Assembly: GCA_910588825.1 (NCBI GenBank)
Contig: CAJURF010000061.1
Coordinates: 1 to 22,936 of the forward strand
From: an uncultured Lachnospiraceae bacterium
GTDB lineage: Bacteria > Bacillota > Clostridia > Lachnospirales > Lachnospiraceae
Length of the DNA stretch: 22,936 bases
Direction of reading: 5' to 3'
Shown here piece by piece: positions 1 through 8,067 of the stretch. Below the pieces are notes generated by a model. The model was given only the letters and a program-made list of their open reading frames with translations, ran no database searches and was not told where the DNA came from. The position numbers and the translations under genes were made by a program. Position 1 is the stretch's first letter, and every line of letters begins with the position of its first letter.

Positions 1-1202
1 TCTTCTTTCCCTCCAAAACCGCCGCCCACCAGAGCATTCTGCGCCTTTACTTTGTCTGTCCCCAGCATCAGGCTGCATTCCCGGTAAGTACAGTAGGCAT
101 CCTGGTCAGTGGAAATCACCATCACGTCCCCGTCTTCGTCCTTATAAGCCACCGCACACTCCGGCTCCAGAAATGCATGTTCCGTCCAGGGTGTTTCAAA
201 GTGCCCGCTGACCACATAGGCTGCTTTTTCAATGGCTTCCCCGGCATTTCCCCGGTTGATTTTCTTATATGCCAGCACATTGGATTCTTCTTCGTCAAAA
301 ACACAAGGTGCATCAGGTGCCGACGCTTCCTCAATACTATGTACCGCCGGCAGCACCTCATATTCCACTTTTATCAGTTTCTTCGCCTTCTCTACCGTCT
401 CCATGTCCTCTGCAGCTACCAGGGCGATGGCATCTCCCAGATAGTGGGTCAGCCCTCCCGTGGGAATCAGCGTATACTGGTCATGTTTCAGATGTCCGAT
501 CTTATTTTCCCCCGGAATGTCCTCGGCCGTGAGTACAGCCGCCACCCCTGGCAGTTTCTCCGCTTCTGATGTGTCTATGGACAGTACCCTGGCCCTGGGA
601 TATCTGCTCCTGAGGGCCGAGCCGTAACACATTCCTTCCATATAAAAGTCATCTGGATATTTTCCAAATCCAAGTACTTTCTCTTCCACATCCAGTCTGT
701 GGACAGGAGAACCTATTTTCCAATCATCAGCCCCCGGCTGGGGAATTACCCCTGTCCGAAGGATTTTCGCCGATAATTTTACTGCTTTGATAATCTTCAC
801 ATATCCTGTGCAGCGACAGTAATTATTCCTCAGCGCGTATTTTATCTCTTCTTCCGCAGGGTCCGGATTCACATCCAGCAGCGCTTTGGTGCACATCACC
901 ATCCCTGGAATACAGAAACCGCACTGGACTGCCCCCGCTTCCCCGTAAGCATACGTAAAAACTTCTGCCTCCCATTCACTCAAGCCCTCCACTGTCAGAA
1001 TGCTTTTTCCCTCCAGCATGTCTGTGGATGGAACACATGCCTTGCAGGTCTGTCCGTCAATGATAACGGTACAGGCGCCGCACGCTCCCTGGCTGCACCC
1101 GTCTTTCACTGATGTCAGATGCAGTTCGTCTCTTAGGAAACGGAGCAGAGACTGCTTTTTATCCGTGGAAACCCTTTTTCCATTTACTGTAAATGTATAC
1201 AT
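1..1202 (-). CDS. Xanthine dehydrogenase-type molybdenum hydroxylase, fused [2Fe-2S] and Mo-binding domains (partial, 3' end outside window)
   Basis: This is the N-terminal 400 residues of a xanthine/purine hydroxylase, read leftward off the window edge. Residues 1-75 form a plant-type [2Fe-2S] domain with C36, C41, C44 and C56. Residues 80-150 form the second [2Fe-2S] domain, with QCGFC at 93-97 and CRCTG at 129-133. From about residue 165 the molybdopterin-binding domain begins, with an EHAFLEPE segment near 340 and GGGFGGKE at 393-400, a cofactor-contact motif of the family. No FAD domain lies between the Fe-S and Mo parts, so the layout resembles E. coli XdhD and the selenium-dependent XDH family. 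The ATG at 1202 is preceded by AGGTGA about ten bases upstream. It follows yqeB by 28 bp and is probably the last visible gene of the leftward operon. The selenium-dependent assignment rests on the yqeB/yqeC context and not on a residue in this part. Confidence 0.9.
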   Translation of the reverse strand, partial: MYTFTVNGKRVSTDKKQSLLRFLRDELHLTSVKDGCSQGACGACTVIIDGQTCKACVPSTDMLEGKSILTVEGLSEWEAEVFTYAYGEAGAVQCGFCIPGMVMCTKALLDVNPDPAEEEIKYALRNNYCRCTGYVKIIKAVKLSAKILRTGVIPQPGADDWKIGSPVHRLDVEEKVLGFGKYPDDFYMEGMCYGSALRSRYPRARVLSIDTSEAEKLPGVAAVLTAEDIPGENKIGHLKHDQYTLIPTGGLTHYLGDAIALVAAEDMETVEKAKKLIKVEYEVLPAVHSIEEASAPDAPCVFDEEESNVLAYKKINRGNAGEAIEKAAYVVSGHFETPWTEHAFLEPECAVAYKDEDGDVMVISTDQDAYCTYRECSLMLGTDKVKAQNALVGGGFGGKE

Positions 1203-1230
1203 CTTAAAACTCTCACCTGCTTTCCTTTCC

Positions 1231-2121
1231 TTACGTCAACTGCGCACTATAATTTACAGAACCCCTCAGGTATCCTCCGGGAGCCTTTGTCTGCATAAGG
1301 GAGCTGCTGCGGGCCCCGCCAGACAGGCCGGATACCGGGGATGCAGACATGTGCTCTGCCGCTTTCATCACTCCCTGTCCAATACACCTGGCCTTATCCG
1401 ATATGGTATAACAGAGCGCCTGGTCTTTCCTGGCGTCTACATCGCCGATTTTCATCCCTTTCTCTACCATAACACCTGCCTGGAGCATCCCTCTTACAAT
1501 CCCGGATATCCGGGAATACACCGGCACGCCTCCCGTGTACGCCATCAGCTGTCCCTTTTCCACAATATCTCCGATTGCAGCTACAGGTTCCATTACCCCA
1601 GAGCCTTTTGCTTTCAGCAGCCGCTCAACGGTATATCCCCCCACCTCACCGGGAATCCCCGTATTGGGGGCAGCGCTCCCCCGGGAAATCACTTTTCCCA
1701 GAGACGGCCCCCTCTGCGTCTCAATCACATAATGGCAGTCTTTCCCCGCCGAAAATCCCGGTCCAATGCACACCACCATAGGCGCATCTGTCATACGGGT
1801 TCCCAGATTCTTCTTAGCCATAATGCAGTCCACCAGCAGATCCGGCTGATACTCTTTGCGAATCTTTGCCTCTTCATCCACAATCACCGCAATCTTCCCT
1901 GCCCCCATCACCTGGTACGCTTGTGTCAGGCTGTGAACCAGGATGCCTCTGGCCTTCTCCACCTGTGCCTCTCCTTCATAGACAGCCCGTGAAAAGGATA
2001 CTGCCAGCCGGACCGCAAGAGGCGTTTCTATCTCCGTCATAAGAACATGATGCCCGGCCAGCCACAGCTCATATGCCGCTCCCGTAGCCAGATCACCGGC
2101 TCCTTTTATCAATACTTTCAA
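1231..2121 (-). CDS. yqeB: YqeB-family selenium-dependent molybdenum hydroxylase accessory protein
   Basis: This 296-residue protein belongs to the YqeB/EF2563 family, whose genes track with selenium-dependent molybdenum hydroxylases and are thought to help install or protect the labile Se-Mo cofactor; the exact reaction is not established. The N-terminus carries a Rossmann-like GAGDLATG at residues 7-14, as in XdhC-type proteins. A second conserved region, PNTGIPGEVGGYT, lies around residues 150-165. The start codon is TTG at 2121, chosen because a strong GGGAGGTG lies just upstream and no better in-frame ATG exists. The C-terminal 35 or so residues, rich in Ser and Gly, look like a poorly conserved extension. 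The gene sits 128 bp after hydA and 28 bp before the Mo hydroxylase, as expected for a maturation factor co-expressed with its client. Confidence 0.9.
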   Translation of the reverse strand: MKVLIKGAGDLATGAAYELWLAGHHVLMTEIETPLAVRLAVSFSRAVYEGEAQVEKARGILVHSLTQAYQVMGAGKIAVIVDEEAKIRKEYQPDLLVDCIMAKKNLGTRMTDAPMVVCIGPGFSAGKDCHYVIETQRGPSLGKVISRGSAAPNTGIPGEVGGYTVERLLKAKGSGVMEPVAAIGDIVEKGQLMAYTGGVPVYSRISGIVRGMLQAGVMVEKGMKIGDVDARKDQALCYTISDKARCIGQGVMKAAEHMSASPVSGLSGGARSSSLMQTKAPGGYLRGSVNYSAQLT

Positions 2122-2191
2122 ATGTTACACCTCCCGTCTGCCGAAAATTTTTCCATGGATCATCATATCCGTGAGCCAACCGGTCTGTTAG

Positions 2192-2248
2192 AGCGTGTCT
2201 TAAAAATCATTCCTGCTATCTGCACGCCCCGCTTGGTGGGAGATTTTC
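2192..2248. repeat. Intergenic palindromic repeat, GTGTCT-type (imperfect copy)
   Basis: The hydA-yqeB gap holds GCGTGTCTTAAAAATCATTC at 2193-2212, then an imperfect mirror ending in GATTTTCAC near 2248. The left arm resembles segments at 9501, 16049 and 16152. The right arm is eroded. It may be one copy of a dispersed genomic palindrome. A role in mRNA folding within the operon is possible but unproven. Confidence 0.45.
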
Positions 2249-2249
2249 A

Positions 2250-3650
2250 CTATTTCAAAAGGAATCCCCGATCATTTGTATGTACCCCTCTCACATACTG
2301 CCCCAGAAATGCCTTTATAATCTCCCCATTTTCCGCCGCCAGCTCCCCCCGCAGGTATACTTTCTCAGCCCGCCCCGAAAGAGACGCCCCCTCATAAGGG
2401 CAATAATCCGAGGCCGACTGCAGCTCCTTTGACTGAAGCGTCCATTTGGCCTTCGTATCCCACACCACCAGGTCTGCATCACTGCCCGGCGCAATCACCC
2501 CTTTTTTCGGATAGAGACCATAGAGCTTCGCCGGGTTTTCCGACAGGCATCTGCACATCTGCTCCAGGGTAATCCGCCCGCCTCTCACACCATAGTGATA
2601 AATCAGCGCCGGCCGTTCCTGTGCCCCCGGCATTCCGCAGGGCGTCATGGAGAAATCATCTTTTCCCATCTCTTTTTGCTCCAGGGTAAAACTGCAGTGG
2701 TCCGTGGCCACTGTCTGAATCTGCTCCCCTGCCAGAGCCTGCCACAGCACCTCCTGGTCTTTTTTGGTCCGCAGGGGCGGCGCAATCATATATTTACGGG
2801 CCTCCAGGCCTCCTGCCTGATAGCGGCCCTCGTCCAGAAGCAGATACTGAGGACAAGTCTCCACATATACTTTCTGCCCCTTCTCCCGTGCCTTCTGTAC
2901 CTCCTCATATCCTTCTTGGGAACTGAGATGCACCACAATCACAGGGGTATCCACACACCTGGCAATCTTCAGCAGTCTGTTCACCGCCTCCGCTTCCGCC
3001 AGGGCTGGACGGGTACCGGGATAGTCCCCCACATCTCTCCTGCCGCCCTCTTTCCTCTTTATTTCCTCCAGCCGGGCCTTCACAATCCCGCTGTTCTCAC
3101 AGTGGACCCCTGCAATCCCTCCCAGCTCCTTCAGCCGTGACAGAATTTCATACATACTCTGGTCGTCCACCATCATGGCGTCATAGACCATATACAGCTT
3201 AAAAGAGTGGATTCCGCTGGAGACAACGGTCTCAAGCTCCTCTGAAATCCTCTCATTCCAGTCCGATATGGCCAGATGAAACGCATAATCACAGGAACAC
3301 TCCCCGTCCGCCTTCTTATGCCAGTTCTCAAGGGCCTCTGCCAGACTTTCCCCTCTATTCTGCGTGGCAAAATCCACAATACATGTAGTCCCCCCAGCCA
3401 GCTCCGCCCTGGTTCCTGTGTCAAATAAATCAGCGGTCACCGTGCCGGAGACTTCCAGGTGCATATGGGTATGCCCATCAATAAATCCCGGGAAAATCAG
3501 CTTTTTGGATACATCTGTAACCTCTGCGTCCCTGCCGCTGTCCTGAAGATTCTCTCCCACTTCCAGTATTTTCCCATCCTCAATGAGAATATCCTGCACC
3601 CTCTGCCCCTCTCCGCTGACAACCGTTCCACCTCGAAGCAGCTGCTTCAT
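2250..3650 (-). CDS. hydA: Dihydropyrimidinase/D-hydantoinase-family amidohydrolase
   Basis: This 466-residue cyclic amidohydrolase is of typical length for D-hydantoinases and dihydropyrimidinases. The binuclear metal site is complete: HTH at residues 60-62, the lysine normally carboxylated at K151 in FKLY, H183 in HCEN, H241 in HLSS, and D317 in ATDHC. It hydrolyses a cyclic amide or ureide ring, giving a carbamoyl-amino acid-type product. In this locus the likely substrate is a ring intermediate of purine breakdown; that is inference from the neighbours. The ATG at 3650 has AGGAGG about eleven bases upstream. It lies 39 bp after ygfK in the same leftward operon. E. coli carries the equivalent gene (hyuA/ygeZ) in its own ygeW-xdhD-ygfK-ssnA region. 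Allantoinase is an alternative by fold, but the motifs fit hydantoinase better. Confidence 0.92.
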   Translation of the reverse strand: MKQLLRGGTVVSGEGQRVQDILIEDGKILEVGENLQDSGRDAEVTDVSKKLIFPGFIDGHTHMHLEVSGTVTADLFDTGTRAELAGGTTCIVDFATQNRGESLAEALENWHKKADGECSCDYAFHLAISDWNERISEELETVVSSGIHSFKLYMVYDAMMVDDQSMYEILSRLKELGGIAGVHCENSGIVKARLEEIKRKEGGRRDVGDYPGTRPALAEAEAVNRLLKIARCVDTPVIVVHLSSQEGYEEVQKAREKGQKVYVETCPQYLLLDEGRYQAGGLEARKYMIAPPLRTKKDQEVLWQALAGEQIQTVATDHCSFTLEQKEMGKDDFSMTPCGMPGAQERPALIYHYGVRGGRITLEQMCRCLSENPAKLYGLYPKKGVIAPGSDADLVVWDTKAKWTLQSKELQSASDYCPYEGASLSGRAEKVYLRGELAAENGEIIKAFLGQYVRGVHTNDRGFLLK

Positions 3651-3689
3651 CTTCCATCCGCCTCCTCTCCAAGCTTCCTTCCGATTTAG

Positions 3690-6668
3690 TTAAAAGAGTG
3701 TCTCAAGATGACAAACCGCTTCCATCAGTTTCTCCAGTCCCTCTGGAACTCTCGATTCCATTCCCTTCTTCCAGCTCATCTCTTCTCCCAAAAACCGCAC
3801 CTTACATTCCAAAGACTCCCGGTTCACAAAAACAAAACCGTCATTTTTACTGTCCGCCATGGCCCCTTCGCTGGAGAACAATGTGAATTTATCCAGATAC
3901 GGCGCACTGGCATAGGGGCAGAACACTTTACAGTTGCCGCACTCATTGCACATATCATCCACATGGATCACCTGGGCCTTTGCCATGCCTGGCACCTGGA
4001 TGGAGATATTGGCCCGGTTGGGACATACGTCCACACAGTTTTCACATACTGTGGAACAGCCAAGGCATCTTCCGGCTTCTGCTCCTGCCCCCGGTTCCGC
4101 CAGAATGCCTTTTTTCTGATAAATCCCAGCGGTATCTGCCGGTCTGCTCTCATCTTTAGATACAGGGGCGCCCACGATAGCCTGGGCAGCCTTCATAGCA
4201 TCGGCCATAGCTTTCACCACCAGTGACGGCCCGGCCAGCCCGTCGCCAATCACGTAAACCCCTTCCAAACTGCTCTCCAGGGTGCTGCTCACTTTCACCC
4301 GTCCCCTGTCATCCACATTCAGGCCATTTGCCTGATAATAATCTGTGGGAACTTTCTCACCCACTGCCGCGATCACTGTGTCTGCCAAAATGGACCGGGT
4401 CTCCTCTGTCTCCACAACGCCTGCACGGCCGGAGGCATCCGGTTCGCCCAGTTTTGTCACTTTACAGATCAGGCTGCCGTTTTCTTGTTTCACTGGTGCC
4501 AGAAGTTCGCTGAACTCCACGCCGTCTTCCAGAGCCAGCAGCAATTCCTGCTCATCGGCAGGCATATAGCGTTTTGTCCTGCGGTATACCAGGTACACAT
4601 GCTCCACACCCTGGCAGCGTTTTGCCGCCCTGGCCGTATCCATGGCTGTGTTGCCGCCGCCGATGACCACCACGTTCTTTCCAAGGTCCAATTTTCCCTT
4701 TTTCCGGTTAAAATCTTCCAGGAAATCCAGTGCATTCACCGCTTCTCCGCTCTCCAGCTTCAACTGGCTGCGCTGGGAGGCTCCCACTGCCAGTACCACA
4801 TGATCATACTCTTTTTTCAGCTCAGCCACACTGGGAGCCTCTGTTTTAGTGAGAATCTCTACCCCCAGTTTCCGAAGCAGGGATGCGTCTTTGTCAATGA
4901 CACTGTCATCAATGCGGAAATCCGGGATGATGGCGCTTACCACACCGCCCAGTTTATCCCGTTTCTCGTAGAGTGTAACCCGAACCCCCATCCGGGCCAG
5001 ATAGAACGCGGCGGCCATGCCTGCAGGCCCGCCGCCCACAACAGCTGCCCTCTTACTGCTGGTTCCCATGGGCCCTATACTGTCAATCACCGTATCAAAT
5101 GCTTTTTGGGCACACTCCAGCTTCGTGTCGCGAATCTGCACCGGAGTCTCATAGAAATTCCTGTTACAATGGCTCTGACAGCTGTGGGCACAGATGGTGC
5201 CTGTGATAAAGGGCAGAGCATTTTTATTCAGAATTACCTTCAGGGCCTCCTCATATTTTCCCTCACCGGCCAGCTGAACGTAGGTGGTGATATCCTGATG
5301 GATCGGGCAGGCATCCTCACAGGGAGCGGTATAACAATCCAGCAGGGGCACTCTCTCTTTGGACTTTCTGGACACGGGAAGTTTCGCCGGTTTCACATGG
5401 TGGGGGTCTGTCAGTGCTCCTTCGGCGGTCTCATTCAGAGCCTTAACATCAACTCCCGTAAATGGTTGCACACCCATGGCATCCAGCGCTTCCGCCATCT
5501 GTTTCAGCCTCTGATAGCCTCCTGGTTTTAAGATAGTGGTAGCCACAGTCACTGGCCACACCCCGCTTGACACAATTCTTTCTATATTAAATGCATCGGC
5601 ACCGCCGGAATAGGCAATGCGCAGTTTTCCGTCAAACTCTCTGGATAATTTTGCCGCCAGGGAGATAGACAGGGGGAATAAGGATTTCCCGGACATATAC
5701 ATTTCCTCACTGGGCAGCTCCCCTGCCTTCACATCCACCGGGAAGGTGTTGGTGATCTTCACACCAAATTCCAATCCTTTCTCCTCAGAAAGTTTCATCA
5801 GCCTCTGAAGCATAGGCACTGCGTCGGCATACTGAAGGTCATCCTCAAAGTGGAACCTGCCAAATGCAACATAATCATATCCCATCTGGTCCATAGTCTC
5901 TCTGGCAAATTCATAACCCAGCAGGGTGGGATTGCATTTGATAAAGGTGTGCATCTGTTTCTCAATCAGCAGATGCCTTGCAATGCTCTCAATTTCCTGG
6001 GGCGGACAGCCGTGGAGTGTGGAAATGGTGGCCGAATTGCAGATCTTTGAAGAAATCCCTTCAATATCCTCCCTGGTCACTTTCTGGAACTCCCCTGCGT
6101 GGGAGAGCAGCACTTCCCGGCACTTTTTGAAAATTTCTGTGTTCCTTGCATCTTTCATGTCTTCTATAAACGTGTCGATTTTCTGAGACTTGATGCCCTC
6201 CAAATCGTAGCCCACACTGATATTAAACTGGAAGCCGTCCATACTGCCCAGGCCGTATTCTTTTGCCATAAATGCCAGCAGGAACCATGCCTTAATATAT
6301 TCCTCCTCTGCCTGGGGCACATAGAGCTCAGTGGACCACTCGCAGTTATAACACTCGTCCTCCGCCCGGATACACGGTTTGTTCACACATGCCGCCAGCT
6401 CATCCCCATCCATAATCTGCACAGTTTTCAGTTCAAAGAAACGGCTCCCCGCATAATAAGACGCCGCAATATTCTGCGCCAGCTGGCTGTTGGGGCCAGC
6501 CGCCGGCCCGATAGGCGTTTCCAGCGGACGCCCGAAAATGGTCTGCCCCTGGCCCGGCTTCGCTGTATAGGGTCTGTGTACGCCGAATACCGTCCCCTTT
6601 GTATCATGTTCTTTTCTTATCCAATTCAACAGCTGCTCAAAAGACATACAACTCATTCGATCACTCAT
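3690..6668 (-). CDS. ygfK: YgfK family flavin/iron-sulfur oxidoreductase (putative selenate reductase subunit)
   Basis: This 992-residue multidomain redox protein matches YgfK in layout. Residues 1 to about 430 form a dihydroorotate-dehydrogenase-like barrel (GPAAGP at 54-59). Residues 440-530 are a GltD/DPD-like helical Fe-S domain (C445, C450, C454, then C493, C497, C501). Residues 540-830 form the FAD/NAD(P) module with GGGPAGM at 545-551, IGGGNTAMD at 669-677 and GDGLAGPS at 808-815. The C-terminus has Fe-S clusters with CLGCSTVCENCVDVCP at 867-882 and CNECGNCKVFCP at 907-918. By architecture it should pass electrons between NAD(P)H, flavin and a ring substrate or partner. The family name 'selenate reductase' is historical. 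Here it more likely serves purine redox chemistry beside the Mo hydroxylase. The ATG at 6668 has GAGGG seven bases upstream. Confidence 0.93.
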   Translation of the reverse strand: MSDRMSCMSFEQLLNWIRKEHDTKGTVFGVHRPYTAKPGQGQTIFGRPLETPIGPAAGPNSQLAQNIAASYYAGSRFFELKTVQIMDGDELAACVNKPCIRAEDECYNCEWSTELYVPQAEEEYIKAWFLLAFMAKEYGLGSMDGFQFNISVGYDLEGIKSQKIDTFIEDMKDARNTEIFKKCREVLLSHAGEFQKVTREDIEGISSKICNSATISTLHGCPPQEIESIARHLLIEKQMHTFIKCNPTLLGYEFARETMDQMGYDYVAFGRFHFEDDLQYADAVPMLQRLMKLSEEKGLEFGVKITNTFPVDVKAGELPSEEMYMSGKSLFPLSISLAAKLSREFDGKLRIAYSGGADAFNIERIVSSGVWPVTVATTILKPGGYQRLKQMAEALDAMGVQPFTGVDVKALNETAEGALTDPHHVKPAKLPVSRKSKERVPLLDCYTAPCEDACPIHQDITTYVQLAGEGKYEEALKVILNKNALPFITGTICAHSCQSHCNRNFYETPVQIRDTKLECAQKAFDTVIDSIGPMGTSSKRAAVVGGGPAGMAAAFYLARMGVRVTLYEKRDKLGGVVSAIIPDFRIDDSVIDKDASLLRKLGVEILTKTEAPSVAELKKEYDHVVLAVGASQRSQLKLESGEAVNALDFLEDFNRKKGKLDLGKNVVVIGGGNTAMDTARAAKRCQGVEHVYLVYRRTKRYMPADEQELLLALEDGVEFSELLAPVKQENGSLICKVTKLGEPDASGRAGVVETEETRSILADTVIAAVGEKVPTDYYQANGLNVDDRGRVKVSSTLESSLEGVYVIGDGLAGPSLVVKAMADAMKAAQAIVGAPVSKDESRPADTAGIYQKKGILAEPGAGAEAGRCLGCSTVCENCVDVCPNRANISIQVPGMAKAQVIHVDDMCNECGNCKVFCPYASAPYLDKFTLFSSEGAMADSKNDGFVFVNRESLECKVRFLGEEMSWKKGMESRVPEGLEKLMEAVCHLETLF

Positions 6669-6716
6669 AATTTTCCCTCTTTCTATATGACGATTATACC
6701 ACTTCTATCTATGTTT

Positions 6717-8048
6717 TTACCCATTAATGCTTTTCCAGAGTTTTGCAGATTCTTCCCTGCATTTGGCCATGGCTTCCTCCACATCAATCACCTTTACTTC
6801 CCGGTCTTTCATGAGAACTTTTCCGTTTCCCACTGTGGTTACCACATCTCTTCCTGTCATACCGAACAAAATATGTCCGTTTAGATTACTCTCATCCATC
6901 CTTGTTGGCGGGTCGTAATCCACAACAATCACATCTGCCGCAGCGCCTTCTTCCAGGACTCCCAGAGGAGTCTTAAAATAACGATTGGCTATAGCCGCAT
7001 TGTTTTCAAATAACATTTTCGGCACTTCTCCCCAGGCCGCATTGGCATCGCACAGATGATGTTTGTGGAGCACATTGGCTGCCTTAAAAGACTCTGTCAT
7101 ATCATGGGTATACCCGTCTGTTCCCAGCCCGGTGAGAATTCCCCTTCGCACCAGCTCCATGGCAGGCGGACATCCACAGGCATTTCCCATGTTGGACTCA
7201 GGATTATGCACCACCATAGTGTCGGTCTCTTTAATTAGATCCATTTCATGGGAATTGATATAAATACAGTGTCCCAGCAGGGATTTTTCCCCGAGAATAT
7301 TCCAGTCCATCAATCGGTCCACAATCCGCTTTCCGTATTTTTTCAGGCAGTGGTGAAGGTCCTCGATTCCCTCCGCCACATGAATATGATATCCTGCCCC
7401 TTCCGGCTTATTGGCAGCGGCAAGCTCCATGGTTTCATCGGAGATGGTAAACTGGGCATGCATTCCCATCATTCCTGCCAGCATGTCAGAGCCATCTTTT
7501 TGCGCATAACGGATAAATTCCGCATTTTCCATCACCGCATCTTTTGCCTTATCCATTCCATCCCTGTCAGAGATCTCATAACACAGACAGGCGCGCACCC
7601 CCAGTTCCTTCGCCGCATCTGCGATAGTAAATAAGCTTTCACGGATATGGCCGAAGCTGGCATGGTGGTCAAAGATGGTAGTCACGCCATTTCGAATACA
7701 GGAAATCATGGTATCAATGGCACTGTATCTGGTCTGTTCCAGTGTGAGCTTCCGGTCAATGGTCCACCACTGGCCATCTAATATATCCAGAAAACCCTGT
7801 GGATTGTACCCGTTGATGCTCAGCCCCCTGGCCATGGCGCTGTAAATATGCTCATGGGTGTTGATAAACGCCGGCATAATCACTTTGCCCTTTGCATCTA
7901 TGTATTCCGCGTCTTGATACATTTCCCTCAGCTCTTTGGTATCCCCCACCCGGACAATTTTCGTTCCCTGTATGGCCACTGCTCCGTTTTCAATATAAGT
8001 ATTTTTTGAATCTCTAGTGAAAGTCTTTCCATTTCCAATCAATAACAT
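6717..8048 (-). CDS. ssnA: SsnA-type amidohydrolase (putative aminohydrolase)
   Basis: This 443-residue protein belongs to the cytosine deaminase/TRZ-ATZ branch of the amidohydrolases. Metal and catalytic residues are visible: H65 and H67 in NTHEHIY, H223 and E226 in HIHVAE, H260 in GHCIYI and D311 in GLGTDGY. Such enzymes hydrolyse C-N bonds of heterocycles, often removing an amino group as ammonia. The SsnA family is defined by its genomic tie to ygfK and the Se-Mo hydroxylase genes. Its exact substrate here is unknown; a purine or imidazole intermediate is the reasonable inference. The ATG at 8048 has GGGAGG six bases upstream. It lies 19 bp from the permease stop and 48 bp before ygfK, so translation within one transcript is tightly arranged. 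Guanine deaminase is a less likely alternative. Confidence 0.92.
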   Translation of the reverse strand: MLLIGNGKTFTRDSKNTYIENGAVAIQGTKIVRVGDTKELREMYQDAEYIDAKGKVIMPAFINTHEHIYSAMARGLSINGYNPQGFLDILDGQWWTIDRKLTLEQTRYSAIDTMISCIRNGVTTIFDHHASFGHIRESLFTIADAAKELGVRACLCYEISDRDGMDKAKDAVMENAEFIRYAQKDGSDMLAGMMGMHAQFTISDETMELAAANKPEGAGYHIHVAEGIEDLHHCLKKYGKRIVDRLMDWNILGEKSLLGHCIYINSHEMDLIKETDTMVVHNPESNMGNACGCPPAMELVRRGILTGLGTDGYTHDMTESFKAANVLHKHHLCDANAAWGEVPKMLFENNAAIANRYFKTPLGVLEEGAAADVIVVDYDPPTRMDESNLNGHILFGMTGRDVVTTVGNGKVLMKDREVKVIDVEEAMAKCREESAKLWKSING

Positions 8049-8067
8049 ATTTTTCCTCCCTCCCCGT

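Noticed and set aside
1000..1992. 330-residue plus-strand open frame
   Set aside because: It lies opposite the Mo hydroxylase and yqeB, which have clear motifs and ribosome-binding sites. Its peptide is low in recognisable domains and typical of an antisense shadow.
4485..5531. 348-residue plus-strand open frame inside ygfK
   Set aside because: Antisense to a gene with complete flavin and Fe-S motifs. The peptide shows no domain and is rich in His, Cys and Pro, as expected for a shadow frame.
1..6668. Selenocysteine (in-frame TGA) in the selenium-linked proteins
   Set aside because: The frames are continuous without internal TGA. Selenium in these hydroxylases is a labile cofactor, not selenocysteine.
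6099..6884. 261-residue plus-strand open frame across the ygfK-ssnA junction
   Set aside because: Overlaps two strongly supported genes on the other strand and has no recognisable motif.
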